Positions 35,232 through 44,146 of a stretch of DNA of 64,000 nucleotides are shown in pieces (within the stretch, counting starts at the first letter, position 1; every line of letters starts with the position of its first letter). The notes under the pieces were generated by a model. It was not told the origin of the DNA and did not search any database. It saw only the letters and a program-made list of their open reading frames with translations. Origin of the DNA: Bacteroidota bacterium (lineage in GTDB: Bacteria; Bacteroidota; Bacteroidia; Flavobacteriales; Weeksellaceae); NCBI GenBank assembly GCA_023387375.1, contig JAEWIE010000019.1, positions 124,001-188,000 of the forward strand, written 5' to 3'. The position numbers and the translations under genes are program-made.

Positions 35232-36587
35232 TTATTTCTCATAAACAAGATAACCAGAGATAGGCAAATCAAACCCGACTTTTCCAGTAAATTCTTTTTT
35301 GGTTTTATCAAAAACATTAGTGAACGTGCCCTTTACCTTTACATCCTCTAATTCAAATTGTACCGGCTGTTTTGAAAAGTTTAAAAGTGTAAGAACCTCT
35401 TTTTCTCCGTTGATTCTTAAATACGCCAGGACTTTCTCCTGCTGTGAGGTTTGTAGCCAAAAGGTTTTCGCATTAGGATCGCCGCCACGAAGTGCAGGAT
35501 TCGACGCTTTCAATTCTAAAAGCGTTTTATAGAAGCTGTGAAGTGCGGGCTCCGAAGTCCAAGGAATTGGATCTTTCTCAAAAAATTCTAATCTTTTGGT
35601 TTCTAAGGGAAGTTCCTGTCCGTTGTAAATTAAGGGAACACCGTTCCATGTCACGGAGAAAACTGCCAGTGGCTTAGCAAAAACACCGTACTTTTCGTAT
35701 TCAGTCCCGTTCCATGTATTTTCATCATGGTTCGAAGTGAACCAAGCGCGCATCGATCCATCTCCAATATCCGTGTAGCGCTGTAAAAGCGTTTTTAGTT
35801 CACTTAGAGGCAAGTCTTTTTCATTAAAATCTCTGGTTTTGTGCATCCAATTCCAAACGTAACTAGCATCAAAAACTTTCCCATACTCAGGCGTGTCAAG
35901 TTCATCAAATTCTCCGAGCCAGAAAAGAGGTCGTACCTTATCTAACTCCGCTCTAGCCTCTTGCCAAAAATCCACTTCTACCCAAGAGGCGAGGTCACAT
36001 CGGAATCCATCAATACCGGCATTCTCCACCCAAAACTTCATCGCATCAATCATTGCTCTTCTTAGTTCAGGTTTACTATAGTCAAGTTCTATAATGTCCT
36101 CCATTCCAGAGGCAATTTGGAATGTATTTGTTTTAGGGTCTATCAAATAATAGTCGGGATGCGTTTGTGTCCATGTATGATCCCAACCTGTATGGTTAGC
36201 AACCCAATCGATAATGACTTTAAATCCCATGGAATGCGCCTCATCAACAAGGTGCTTAAAATCATCAAGACTTCCAAATTCAGGATTAATCGAGGTGTAA
36301 TCCGCAGCAGCATACTGGCTCCCTAAAGTTCCTTTCTTTTTCTCTTGCGAAATCGGTGTAATAGGCATAAACCAAAGGGTCTTCACGCCCATATCTTTTA
36401 ACCGGGGAAGATGCTTTTCAAAAGCTTTAAAGGTTCCTTCTGGGGTATATTGTCTAATATTAACTTCGTAGATTGAAGTGGTGTGTTTCCATTCACTTGG
36501 AGTCTCACTCATGGTTTTTTCTTTTTTAGGGCTATTGCAACCTAAAAACAGAAGGCTAAGGGCTGCAAAAAGGATCATTTTATTCAT
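35232..36587 (-). CDS. GH13 alpha-amylase-family lipoprotein
   Basis: A 451-residue lipoprotein (lipobox FLGC, Cys17) with a complete GH13 catalytic barrel. Region I is DWVANHTG (Asp127), the nucleophile Asp198 is in GFRCDLASW, the acid/base Glu226 in WLGEFDE, and Asp288 in TSNHDENTW. A beta-sandwich domain ends the protein. It likely hydrolyses alpha-glucans at the cell surface or in the periplasm. No SusC/SusD genes are adjacent. Confidence 0.9.
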   Translation of the reverse strand: MNKMILFAALSLLFLGCNSPKKEKTMSETPSEWKHTTSIYEVNIRQYTPEGTFKAFEKHLPRLKDMGVKTLWFMPITPISQEKKKGTLGSQYAAADYTSINPEFGSLDDFKHLVDEAHSMGFKVIIDWVANHTGWDHTWTQTHPDYYLIDPKTNTFQIASGMEDIIELDYSKPELRRAMIDAMKFWVENAGIDGFRCDLASWVEVDFWQEARAELDKVRPLFWLGEFDELDTPEYGKVFDASYVWNWMHKTRDFNEKDLPLSELKTLLQRYTDIGDGSMRAWFTSNHDENTWNGTEYEKYGVFAKPLAVFSVTWNGVPLIYNGQELPLETKRLEFFEKDPIPWTSEPALHSFYKTLLELKASNPALRGGDPNAKTFWLQTSQQEKVLAYLRINGEKEVLTLLNFSKQPVQFELEDVKVKGTFTNVFDKTKKEFTGKVGFDLPISGYLVYEK

Positions 36588-36690
36588 AATTTTCGCTTAA
36601 GTTTAAGTCGTGTAATTGCTTTTTGTTGGCGCAATCCGGCCAAAGCTTAATGCACAAATCTACGGATTTCAGCGAAAGATACCCAATTAA

Positions 36691-36721
36691 AAAGCTGCCC
36701 TCTATAAAAAAGTGCAGCTTT
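36691..36721 (-). terminator. Terminator after the pRiA4b ORF-3-like gene
   Basis: Read on the minus strand, AAAGCTGC and GCAGCTTT (36691-36698 with 36714-36721) form an 8-bp stem with a T-rich tail. Nothing else was recognised between here and 36587. Confidence 0.6.
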
Positions 36722-36745
36722 CTGTATAATCTTGTACTAGGACGT

Positions 36746-37321
36746 TTAATCCAAATCCTCATCATAAGAAGAATCGGAATATCCGTCTGTCTCGTCATCG
36801 TCAAAGTCGAGTGAATCATCGTCAAAATCGGCATCCGAAAAATCCTCATCAAAACCAAATTCATCGTCCACCCCACCCGTCTGTGGTCGAGGTTTTGCTT
36901 TAGCAGGGCCTTGCTTACTCGGAGCCTTAAGCGGCACGTTTCCAAATCGAAAAACCGTGATGGGATAATTCACTGAGGGTTTTTCCTCGTTAATCTCAAT
37001 GAGTTCTAGGAAGAACTCCCATAAATCTAACAGACCGTATTGAAACTGTACCTTATCGCCAACAGTTTCAAAGACCTCACTTACGTAAATGTCTGACATA
37101 ATTTCCCCATCTCCTAAATCACTCATATCTTCAAGAGGAACGCTTTTGTATACGGTTCCGTCCGGTTCTAATAAGTTGAAATTAGACAGTTCCTCGCCTT
37201 GGAGCGAAAATGCACTTTTAATTCCTAAATGCAGGTTCCATAGCGTTTGTTTCCCTTTGATTTCAATATCACGAAAGATGTCTTCCCTTGTATCTAAAAT
37301 AATACGGATTTTGTAAACCAT
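36746..37321 (-). CDS. pRiA4b ORF-3-like protein with acidic tail
   Basis: A 191-residue cytosolic protein. The N-terminal two thirds (IRIILDTREDIFRDIEI, TLWNLHLGIKSAF) match the pRiA4b ORF-3/IS1096-passenger-type fold. The last 45 residues are almost all Asp, Ser, Glu and Phe. The family name comes from plasmid and transposon passengers, but there is no transposase or inverted repeat here. Function unknown. Confidence 0.75.
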   Translation of the reverse strand: MVYKIRIILDTREDIFRDIEIKGKQTLWNLHLGIKSAFSLQGEELSNFNLLEPDGTVYKSVPLEDMSDLGDGEIMSDIYVSEVFETVGDKVQFQYGLLDLWEFFLELIEINEEKPSVNYPITVFRFGNVPLKAPSKQGPAKAKPRPQTGGVDDEFGFDEDFSDADFDDDSLDFDDDETDGYSDSSYDEDLD

Positions 37322-37373
37322 AGTCTTTTCAGCACTTTAATTTTTATTGATTTGTTTGCTTTGATTAGAGCTG

Positions 37374-37381
37374 CAAATATA
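37374..37381 (-). promoter_or_regulatory. -7 promoter element of the pRiA4b ORF-3-like gene
   Basis: On the minus strand TATATTTG is an exact TAnnTTTG match, 52 nt before the ATG. Confidence 0.5.
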
Positions 37382-37453
37382 TAACAATTGCAAAATCCTA
37401 ATCGAGAATTTTGCAAAAATAAATTCAAAAAAAATAATTAAATTCCGACCCTT

Positions 37454-38464
37454 TTATGGCGCTTTTTCTAGAAAAAAACCAAACTTTGTGCCCTCGAGAT
37501 ATACACTCTCCACGTGAATAGACTCGCCATGTGCCTCTAAGATATGCTTTACAATCGCAAGTCCTAGTCCACTACCTCCTTCGCGGCGGTTTCGGCTAGA
37601 TTCTACGCGGTAAAACCTTTCGAAAATACGAGGAAGTGCCTCAGGCTTTATGCCCATCCCATTGTCCTCCACCTCAATAAGCACTTTGCTTTTTAAAACC
37701 GTGGTACGCACACTAATTTGTGGTTTTTGCCGATTAGCGTAATGAATCGCGTTGGATATTAAATTGATTAGAACCTGCTCTATTTTTTGTTTATCCGCAA
37801 TCACGTAAACTTGGGGCAAAGCTCCTGTAATACTTAATTTTGCATTGCGTGACTGCGCATCTAAATCTAGCATATCAAACACCTCACGGGTTAGGCTATG
37901 GATTTCAAATTTAGACACCTTTAACTTGATTTCTCCCGCTTCAAAACGATTTATCATGTCTAAATCATTGACAATGTTCAAAAGCCTCTCCACGGATTTC
38001 CCTACTCGGGTTAAGTACTTATCGCGAATGCTTAAATTCTCCACCGCGCCGTCAATTAAAGTTTCGATATAACCTTGAATTGAAAATAGAGGTGTTTTTA
38101 GTTCATGCGAAACATTCCCTATGTATTCCTTTCGGTAGGTTTCCATCTCGTTAATCATATCGAGTTCACTTGCACTATGGTTGAGTTTTTCCGAAAGCTC
38201 TTTAAATCCAATGTTGCTCGGATCGGCGAAAAAATCCTTTGGAAGTTCTGTGGCCATTTTTTGAATTTGCTTTCGGGAGTAATAACGCACTAGGTAATCC
38301 ACCCCCATATAGGTAATAAAGAAAATGAGCAGAATGCTGATAATAAAAAGAAGGATATTATCGTTAGGAGCATTGTATGCCGCTTTGTAGTAATCATACA
38401 TCAAAACGATAGCGGTAATGGCTAACGTCATGAAAAAAGCCGCTATGGAAGAAACTCGGTTCAA
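37454..38464 (-). CDS. phoR: Sensor histidine kinase, PhoR-like
   Basis: A 336-residue kinase with two membrane helices (about 7-23 and 37-56), a linker, the dimerisation/phosphoacceptor helix with His120 in NVSHELKTPLFSIQGYIE, and a complete ATPase domain (NLISNAIHYA, DNGMGIKPEALPRIFERFYR, GSGLGLAIVKHILEAHG). It lies 20 nt after the response regulator gene. The short sensor region and the neighbouring PhoB-box-like repeats suggest PhoR, but the signal is inferred. Confidence 0.85.
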   Translation of the reverse strand: MNRVSSIAAFFMTLAITAIVLMYDYYKAAYNAPNDNILLFIISILLIFFITYMGVDYLVRYYSRKQIQKMATELPKDFFADPSNIGFKELSEKLNHSASELDMINEMETYRKEYIGNVSHELKTPLFSIQGYIETLIDGAVENLSIRDKYLTRVGKSVERLLNIVNDLDMINRFEAGEIKLKVSKFEIHSLTREVFDMLDLDAQSRNAKLSITGALPQVYVIADKQKIEQVLINLISNAIHYANRQKPQISVRTTVLKSKVLIEVEDNGMGIKPEALPRIFERFYRVESSRNRREGGSGLGLAIVKHILEAHGESIHVESVYLEGTKFGFFLEKAP

Positions 38465-38484
38465 ATCAAAAGTCGAATTTTAAA

Positions 38485-39162
38485 TTAGACCACTAATTTA
38501 TATCCAATTCCCTTTAGGGTTTGAATACGGCGGTCCCCTAATTTTTCGCGAAGTCTGCGAATATGAACATCAATTGTACGCTCCCCTACAATCACATCAT
38601 TTCCCCAAACTTTCTCTAATATTTCTTCTCGCTTAAAAACCTTTTGTGTGTTAGAAGCCAGTAGGTACAGTAGATCAAATTCCTTCTTAGGCATTAGAAA
38701 TACTCTTCCCTTTTGCGTTACACGGAAGTTGTCTTTGTCGATAATTAAATCCCCTACTTCAAGTACATTATTCACCTCCTCACTTTTGCTTGTGAGTTGC
38801 AAAAGAGCATTGATTTTTGAAATAAGAATTTTAGGTTTTATTACTTTAACAACATAATCGTTTGCGCCTGCCTGATATCCTGCCAGTTGAGAGAACTCCT
38901 CTCCCCGTGCAGACAAAAATACGATGAGGGTCGATTCTAAAGATTTGATCTTGCGAAGTTCTTGGCAGGTTTCAATCCCGTCTTTCTCTGGCATCATCAC
39001 GTCAAGCAAAATTAAATCGGGATTAATTTCCTTCGCTTTTTCGATTCCCTCCGTACCATTATCACAAACAAAGACTTCGAAGCCTTCCTTTTCTAAATTA
39101 TACGATAGAATCTCCAAAATATCATGCTCGTCGTCTATTAAAAGTATTTTTTTTCGGCTCAT
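38485..39162 (-). CDS. phoB: OmpR/PhoB-family response regulator
   Basis: A 225-residue regulator. The receiver has Asp10/Asp11 and phosphoacceptor Asp54 in LILLDVMMPEKDG; the C-terminal winged helix has EILEKVWGNDVIVGERTIDVHIRRL-type sequence (here in two parts, ILEKVWGND and TIDVHIRRLREKLG). The start is the ATG at 39162 (MSRKKILLIDD); a longer frame adds an unrelated N-terminus. It heads an operon with the kinase and is divergent from a TonB receptor. Confidence 0.87.
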   Translation of the reverse strand: MSRKKILLIDDEHDILEILSYNLEKEGFEVFVCDNGTEGIEKAKEINPDLILLDVMMPEKDGIETCQELRKIKSLESTLIVFLSARGEEFSQLAGYQAGANDYVVKVIKPKILISKINALLQLTSKSEEVNNVLEVGDLIIDKDNFRVTQKGRVFLMPKKEFDLLYLLASNTQKVFKREEILEKVWGNDVIVGERTIDVHIRRLREKLGDRRIQTLKGIGYKLVV

Positions 39163-39277
39163 TTTTAAGCGATCACATATTAAAAAGGTAAAGTTAGCTA
39201 ATTTCATTGAGTTGGAATACCTGCCCTTACGAGTGTTTACAAAAACTTAATCTTACCCTCATTCTCGTAAAGTTTTG

Positions 39278-39303
39278 TTAAAGATTAATTAAACATTCTT
39301 AAA
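39278..39303 (+). promoter_or_regulatory. Tandem direct repeats, candidate PhoB box
   Basis: TTAAA occurs at 39278, 39289 and 39299; the first two belong to an 11-bp repeat (TTAAAGATTAA, TTAAACATTCT). E. coli Pho boxes are also built of 11-bp direct repeats. The site lies upstream of a weak -7 element (TTCCTTTG, 39327-39334), at the place of an activator. Regulation by the adjacent PhoB is inferred. Confidence 0.45.
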
Positions 39304-39362
39304 CTACCTCCGCGCCGTAAGTTGAGTTCCTTTGTGGCGAATTATAACAGAAACAAAAAGCA

Positions 39363-41915
39363 ATGAAAAGAAGTAAAATAAGTATCGCGGCGTTTTTTCT
39401 ATTCGCCTCCTTTACTTACGGGTTTGCACAAAACCAGGATACAATAAGAACCGAGAAAAAAATTGAAGGGGTTGTAATCCGCGGAACGACAAACAAAGGT
39501 GCAGAAGCAAACCTTATTCAAACCCAACGACGCTCTTTAGAGGTCATAGAACGGGTAGGCTCTCTACAATTAGAAAAACAAGGAATCGGGGATGTTTCAC
39601 TTGCCGTTACAAAAGCGACAGGAACACAAAAGCAGCAAGGAACTGGACAGATCTTCGTCCGAGGACTTGGCGATAGAAGCAATGCAACGAGTATTAACGG
39701 GCTTTTGATTCCTTCGAACGATCCGACGTTCAAAAATATTGATCTCAGTATCTTGAAAACAGATATGATCGATTACATTTCCCTAGACAAAATATATCAT
39801 CCAAAACTTTGGGGAGATGTTTCTGGAGCCACAGTGGATATTGTATCCAAAATTCACACAGGAAAACCTTATTTCAAGATAAATCTTTCTAGTTCGGCAA
39901 ACCTCTCCACCCTTAAGCAAAATACGTTCTACAAAGGACAAGGACTTAACTTTTTTGGTTGGGATGGAGCCACAATTCCAACGGATAATGAGATTCTAAC
40001 CCAAGGATTTGCCTTCACCAAGGGAACGCAAAATAAAGAGATGTTCACCCCTATCAACTCTTCGCTTGCCCTTGATTTTGGTCGAAACTTCAATATAGGT
40101 TCCGAGGGTAGACTCTCGGTCTTTGGTTACGGCGCGTTCGAAAATGATCATCAGTACGCAAAGGGGACTTTCGGGGGATCTTATGACAGTGGGACTACTT
40201 CCACTAAACTTTATCCTCGAAGTGAAGAATTCAAATATGCAACGAACACCACGGGACTTATCAATTTGAACTACCGTATGAATTCGAGACATACCGTCAA
40301 TTTTACAGCAAATTACATTCATACAACGAATCAAAAATTAGGTTTTTACGAAGGTCATAACCGAGATTTTTTAGACGATCCTTCCGAAACGACAGGTTAC
40401 ACACAAATGCGTCGTGCCGTGACCAAAGTAAATGACCTTCTTGTTCTCCAACTTCAAGGAGATCACAAGCTATCAGACGATTTGAAACTAAATTGGAATC
40501 TAGGCTATAACCACCTTGACAGTAAACATCCGGACCGTCAACAAAATGTTTCCGTGTTTGACCGCGCAAAATCCCAAAGCTACTTTGCGAGTAGTAATCC
40601 AGGGGTGAATCATAGATACTTTGATTCTTTAATTCAGTCGGACTATCTCGGGAACCTATCTCTTGACTACCACCTAAATGACAAAGCAAAGGTATCGGTG
40701 GGATACAATACTAAGTATCAGCAGAGCGATTTTCAAGCGACCCAGTATAACTTCCGCGTTAAACCAGGTCCTTTCAACTATTATGTCGACCCTACTAATT
40801 ACGACTCTTTTTTCAATCTTGCAAACTACCAAACAGGAGCCTATTTTGACATTGTCACCTTTAGAGGAGATATTGTTCACAATGCCGCAACAGCGCTCAT
40901 CCCCCAATTTTACCAATCAGAAGTTTTCAACAACGCAGGATATGCCAATGTAGACTATCAAATTAGCGATCGCTTTACAGGACAATTGGGAGTAAGAGTG
41001 GATCATTTAGATCAGCATATGGTTTACAATACCGCCATCTTTTCCAACGGAGGTGCAGTTCAGAAAAACTACACCAAAATCTTACCAGCACTTAATTTAA
41101 AGTATGTACTTAGCGATACTCAGAATTTACGATTCTCCGCTTCAAAAACGTATACATCTCCTTTACTAATCGAATTAGCACCTTTTGAATACGAAGATAT
41201 TGACGATTCAAGCTATGGGAATATTGATCTCTACCCATCGGATAATTACAACGTGGATTTGAAATGGGAAATGTTCCCTAAAAAAAGTGAGCTAATTTCC
41301 ATCACGGCCTTTGCGAAACTCATTCAAAATCCTATTGCAAGAGTTACTGTGGCCTCCTCAGCGAATATCGCCTCATTTGTAAATGTCGGAGATACAGGTA
41401 AAATCTTTGGGTCTGAAGTAGAAATTCGCAAAGATTTATATGAAAGAAATGGCACAAGACTCTATGCTTTTGCAAATGCCACATATCTGCACACAAGCCA
41501 AGATCTTGATGCGGCCAAAGTGAGCAGAGAGAACACAACCGTTTCCGTAAACTTCATTAAAGACAAGGACAAAATGACCGGCGCTTCCGATTTCATTGCA
41601 AATGCAAATCTAGGTTGGCAACAAAAAGGAAGTCGTGGCGAAACTCTTGACTTTGTCGTATCCTACTCTTACATTTCAGATAATGTCTACGCACTAGGCT
41701 ATGAAGGTCTTGGCAATCAAATAGATAAGGCGATAAATACACTTGATGCGGTTGCCAAAATAAAATTAAACAATGGAATTGGACTTTCCTTAAGTGGGAA
41801 AAATCTATTAAACCCTACATTTTCTAGAATTCAAAGAAACACAACTGTTGACCATACGATCCGTGAGTACAAAACCGGAATTTCAATAGGAGCAGGTGTT
41901 AGTTATGAGTTCTAA
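39363..41915 (+). CDS. TonB-dependent receptor, likely phosphate-regulated
   Basis: An 850-residue outer-membrane receptor with signal peptide (to about GFAQ), a TonB-box-like segment (IEGVVIRG), a plug domain (GQIFVRGLGDRSNATSINGL) and a barrel ending in VSYEF. It has no carboxypeptidase-like N-terminal domain. The gene is divergent from phoB and is followed after 59 nt by a beta-helix lipoprotein gene. The arrangement suggests a phosphate-starvation receptor and surface-lipoprotein pair; substrate is not shown by sequence. Confidence 0.85.
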   Translation: MKRSKISIAAFFLFASFTYGFAQNQDTIRTEKKIEGVVIRGTTNKGAEANLIQTQRRSLEVIERVGSLQLEKQGIGDVSLAVTKATGTQKQQGTGQIFVRGLGDRSNATSINGLLIPSNDPTFKNIDLSILKTDMIDYISLDKIYHPKLWGDVSGATVDIVSKIHTGKPYFKINLSSSANLSTLKQNTFYKGQGLNFFGWDGATIPTDNEILTQGFAFTKGTQNKEMFTPINSSLALDFGRNFNIGSEGRLSVFGYGAFENDHQYAKGTFGGSYDSGTTSTKLYPRSEEFKYATNTTGLINLNYRMNSRHTVNFTANYIHTTNQKLGFYEGHNRDFLDDPSETTGYTQMRRAVTKVNDLLVLQLQGDHKLSDDLKLNWNLGYNHLDSKHPDRQQNVSVFDRAKSQSYFASSNPGVNHRYFDSLIQSDYLGNLSLDYHLNDKAKVSVGYNTKYQQSDFQATQYNFRVKPGPFNYYVDPTNYDSFFNLANYQTGAYFDIVTFRGDIVHNAATALIPQFYQSEVFNNAGYANVDYQISDRFTGQLGVRVDHLDQHMVYNTAIFSNGGAVQKNYTKILPALNLKYVLSDTQNLRFSASKTYTSPLLIELAPFEYEDIDDSSYGNIDLYPSDNYNVDLKWEMFPKKSELISITAFAKLIQNPIARVTVASSANIASFVNVGDTGKIFGSEVEIRKDLYERNGTRLYAFANATYLHTSQDLDAAKVSRENTTVSVNFIKDKDKMTGASDFIANANLGWQQKGSRGETLDFVVSYSYISDNVYALGYEGLGNQIDKAINTLDAVAKIKLNNGIGLSLSGKNLLNPTFSRIQRNTTVDHTIREYKTGISIGAGVSYEF

Positions 41916-41974
41916 ATCCAAGTCAAAAAAAGTAAACAAACAAATATTAATAAATAAATCAAAATTTTAAAGTA

Positions 41975-43135
41975 ATGAAAAAGAATCAACTGAAAATTTG
42001 GACTCTTGGTGCGCTAATTGCCTCAGGACTTGCCCTTCAATCTTGTGACAACTCAAATGATCCAGTAACGCCTCCTGCGACAGGAATCGCAAACAATCCG
42101 GATGATTTCAAAGGCGAAGTTAAATCGGGTGAAACAGTAACGCTCGACGCGAGCAAAACCTATACAGTTACAGGAGCTGTTCACGTGAAAGAAGGAGGTA
42201 AGCTTATCATTCCTGCAGGAACTAAATTCAATGCAACTGGGGGAACCGCAGCTTACTTAACCGTTGAACAAGGAGGTCAGATTTTTGCAAACGGAACAGC
42301 AACTCAACCTATTGTCTTCACCTCAAGTGCAAAGACACCTGGAAGTTGGGGAGGAATTGTTCTAGCTGGTAGGGCTCCAATCAACAAAGGAACTACTGCC
42401 ACTGCGGAGGTAGGTAATACTCAATATGGAGGAACAAATGCCTCAGACAACTCAGGTTCTTTAAGCTATGTAAGAATTGAATATGCGGGTGCTTTATTTA
42501 GCCCTGAAAAAGAGTTTAACGGACTTTCACTTTTCGGAGTAGGTAACGGTACAAAAATCGACAATGTCTCCTTAATTAACGGATCCGATGATGGAATCGA
42601 GTTCTTCGGTGGAACTGTAAACGTATCCAATATTGTATCTGTTTATAATGAAGACGATGCATTTGACTGGACAGAAGGATGGAACGGGACAGCGACTGGA
42701 GTCTATACTAAGAGAAGAGCTGACAAAATCGGAAACCGTGGAATTGAAGCAGACAACAATTCTAACAACAAAGATGCGGATCCAAGATCTAATCCTACCA
42801 TCAAAAATGCAACCTTTATCGGATATGCCGGCGTTGGGGAATCCGACGGTATTAAATTAAGAGTAGGTACTCATGGAACTTTTGACAACATCGTACTTGA
42901 CGGTTGGAGTACAGGAATCAATTTTGAAGATGACTCTACCTTAAGTCACTTCCTTGGGGGTAATAAAATCACCAATGTAAAATATGTGAACATTGGAAAA
43001 GAAGCTACTGCTAAAAATTCAGATGGAATTTCTGTCAACATTCCGGCGTCAACCATTAGCATTAATGAAAATGCTACGGGTGCGGGTGCAGGTTCTGCTA
43101 CCCCTACATGGGCTAACGGATGGTCTGGACTCTAA
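41975..43135 (+). CDS. Surface lipoprotein with right-handed beta-helix
   Basis: A 386-residue lipoprotein (lipobox LQSC, Cys24). After a short linker (PVTPPATG) the body is Gly/Asn-rich and repetitive, with turns such as GGKLIIPAGTKFNATGG, GSWGGIVLAG and DGIEFFGGTVNVSN, typical of a parallel beta-helix. It pairs with the upstream TonB receptor and may be its surface partner, in the manner of SusD, although it has no SusD-type TPR fold. Substrate unknown. Confidence 0.8.
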   Translation: MKKNQLKIWTLGALIASGLALQSCDNSNDPVTPPATGIANNPDDFKGEVKSGETVTLDASKTYTVTGAVHVKEGGKLIIPAGTKFNATGGTAAYLTVEQGGQIFANGTATQPIVFTSSAKTPGSWGGIVLAGRAPINKGTTATAEVGNTQYGGTNASDNSGSLSYVRIEYAGALFSPEKEFNGLSLFGVGNGTKIDNVSLINGSDDGIEFFGGTVNVSNIVSVYNEDDAFDWTEGWNGTATGVYTKRRADKIGNRGIEADNNSNNKDADPRSNPTIKNATFIGYAGVGESDGIKLRVGTHGTFDNIVLDGWSTGINFEDDSTLSHFLGGNKITNVKYVNIGKEATAKNSDGISVNIPASTISINENATGAGAGSATPTWANGWSGL

Positions 43136-43158
43136 ACTGTTATAATTCAAATGGTTTT

Positions 43159-43186
43159 GCCGTTGGAGAAATCTGGCGGCTTTTTT
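43159..43186 (+). terminator. Probable terminator after the beta-helix lipoprotein gene
   Basis: GCCG (43159-43162) can pair with CGGC (43177-43180), with weaker pairs inside, followed by six T. The stem is short. Confidence 0.45.
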
Positions 43187-43282
43187 GTGTCTTGGAGTTT
43201 GGCGAAATGAGTTCTTATCCTAGCGGAAGAATCCGAAAACCTACTGCGCTATTCTAAACGAAAAAAGTGACTTTCTTAAAAC

Positions 43283-43576
43283 TTAGTCTTCGTCTGAATA
43301 CTGCTCTAAAAAATAGGAAAACTCGAAATCCTCTAGTTCCTCTTCGAGGTCTTCAAGCGTCTCAATAAGGCCTTCAAACGTCTCGAGCTGCTCCACACTC
43401 ATGTTGACAAATTCAATGTGCAATGGAAGCTTCACATCGCCCGTGATAGAATCATGGAGAGCATCTAAATTGTCTCCAAAATAATCCGGAAGCGTTAGTT
43501 TTTCCTTTAATTGAGTATAAAATTCGCTATCGTCACCAATGATACTGAAGTCAATATAAACGGGGTTGTTGTCCAT
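43283..43576 (-). CDS. Barstar-family ribonuclease inhibitor
   Basis: A 97-residue acidic protein. The barstar core is DYFGDNLDALHDSITGDVKLP, shown here as the segment from residue 31; Asp38 and Asp42 correspond to barstar Asp35 and Asp39 that block the barnase active site, while barstar Trp38 is His41 here. The C-terminus is very acidic. It lies 20 nt after the barnase-family gene on the same strand, so inhibitor and enzyme are made together. Confidence 0.88.
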   Translation of the reverse strand: MDNNPVYIDFSIIGDDSEFYTQLKEKLTLPDYFGDNLDALHDSITGDVKLPLHIEFVNMSVEQLETFEGLIETLEDLEEELEDFEFSYFLEQYSDED

Positions 43577-43596
43577 AATTTAATAAAGTTTTAGGC

Positions 43597-44133
43597 TTAT
43601 TGTTTTTGAAATGATTTGTAATGGTCTTTGCTTAACCAAACCTCTCCTTTCTTAGTAAAGACAATTCGATCCTTCCCTCTTTGGCCACAGTTGTAATTCA
43701 CATCGGCTTCCATGTAGGTTTTTTCAATCGGTAAGAGTTTTTCACGGTTGCCAAAGATGTCTCCCCCGATGGCTTGTCCAGGCAATACTTCACAAAGGTT
43801 TCCTTCGTTTGCAATCCACCCTTTTTGTCTTGCTTGCGATTTGGTCAGATAATAAGAGGGCAATTGTCCATTTTCTTTCACATAGGCGATTACAATGTCT
43901 TGCCTCGTCAATTCCTTTATATCTTCCTGCGACTGTAAAACGACATCCTCGTTCTGTTTTGCACTTTGAATAGGGTCAATGGACTCGCTATTTGCCTCAG
44001 GCACAATAACCGTTCCGCTGCTCTGCCCCGTAAGATCTCGAAAATCTCCAGAATTGATAAAAAACAGGGCAATGAACATCGTCATAGCTCCGATAAAGAA
44101 AAAGAGTACTTTTTTATTTCTTTCTGATTTCAT
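43597..44133 (-). CDS. Barnase-family ribonuclease, membrane-anchored
   Basis: A 178-residue protein with an N-terminal membrane helix (about 9-27), a 50-residue linker and a C-terminal barnase domain. The catalytic set is complete: Lys98, Glu142, Arg152, Arg156 and His171 correspond to barnase Lys27, Glu73, Arg83, Arg87 and His102, with identical spacing from Glu to His. Two Cys (114, 149) absent from barnase could form a disulfide. The topology places the RNase outside the cytoplasm unless the helix is cleaved. The gene lies 13 nt after nadE. Confidence 0.88.
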   Translation of the reverse strand: MKSERNKKVLFFFIGAMTMFIALFFINSGDFRDLTGQSSGTVIVPEANSESIDPIQSAKQNEDVVLQSQEDIKELTRQDIVIAYVKENGQLPSYYLTKSQARQKGWIANEGNLCEVLPGQAIGGDIFGNREKLLPIEKTYMEADVNYNCGQRGKDRIVFTKKGEVWLSKDHYKSFQKQ

Positions 44134-44146
44134 TTGTCAATTTATT

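Noticed and set aside
36580..36945. Open frame on the minus strand over the start of the GH13 gene gap
   Set aside because: It overlaps the pRiA4b ORF-3-like gene in another frame and its terminator; low-complexity composition without homology signs.
36746..37321. Possible transposon remnant, because the family name refers to an IS1096 passenger
   Set aside because: No transposase, terminal inverted repeats or target duplication flank it; the family is widespread on chromosomes.
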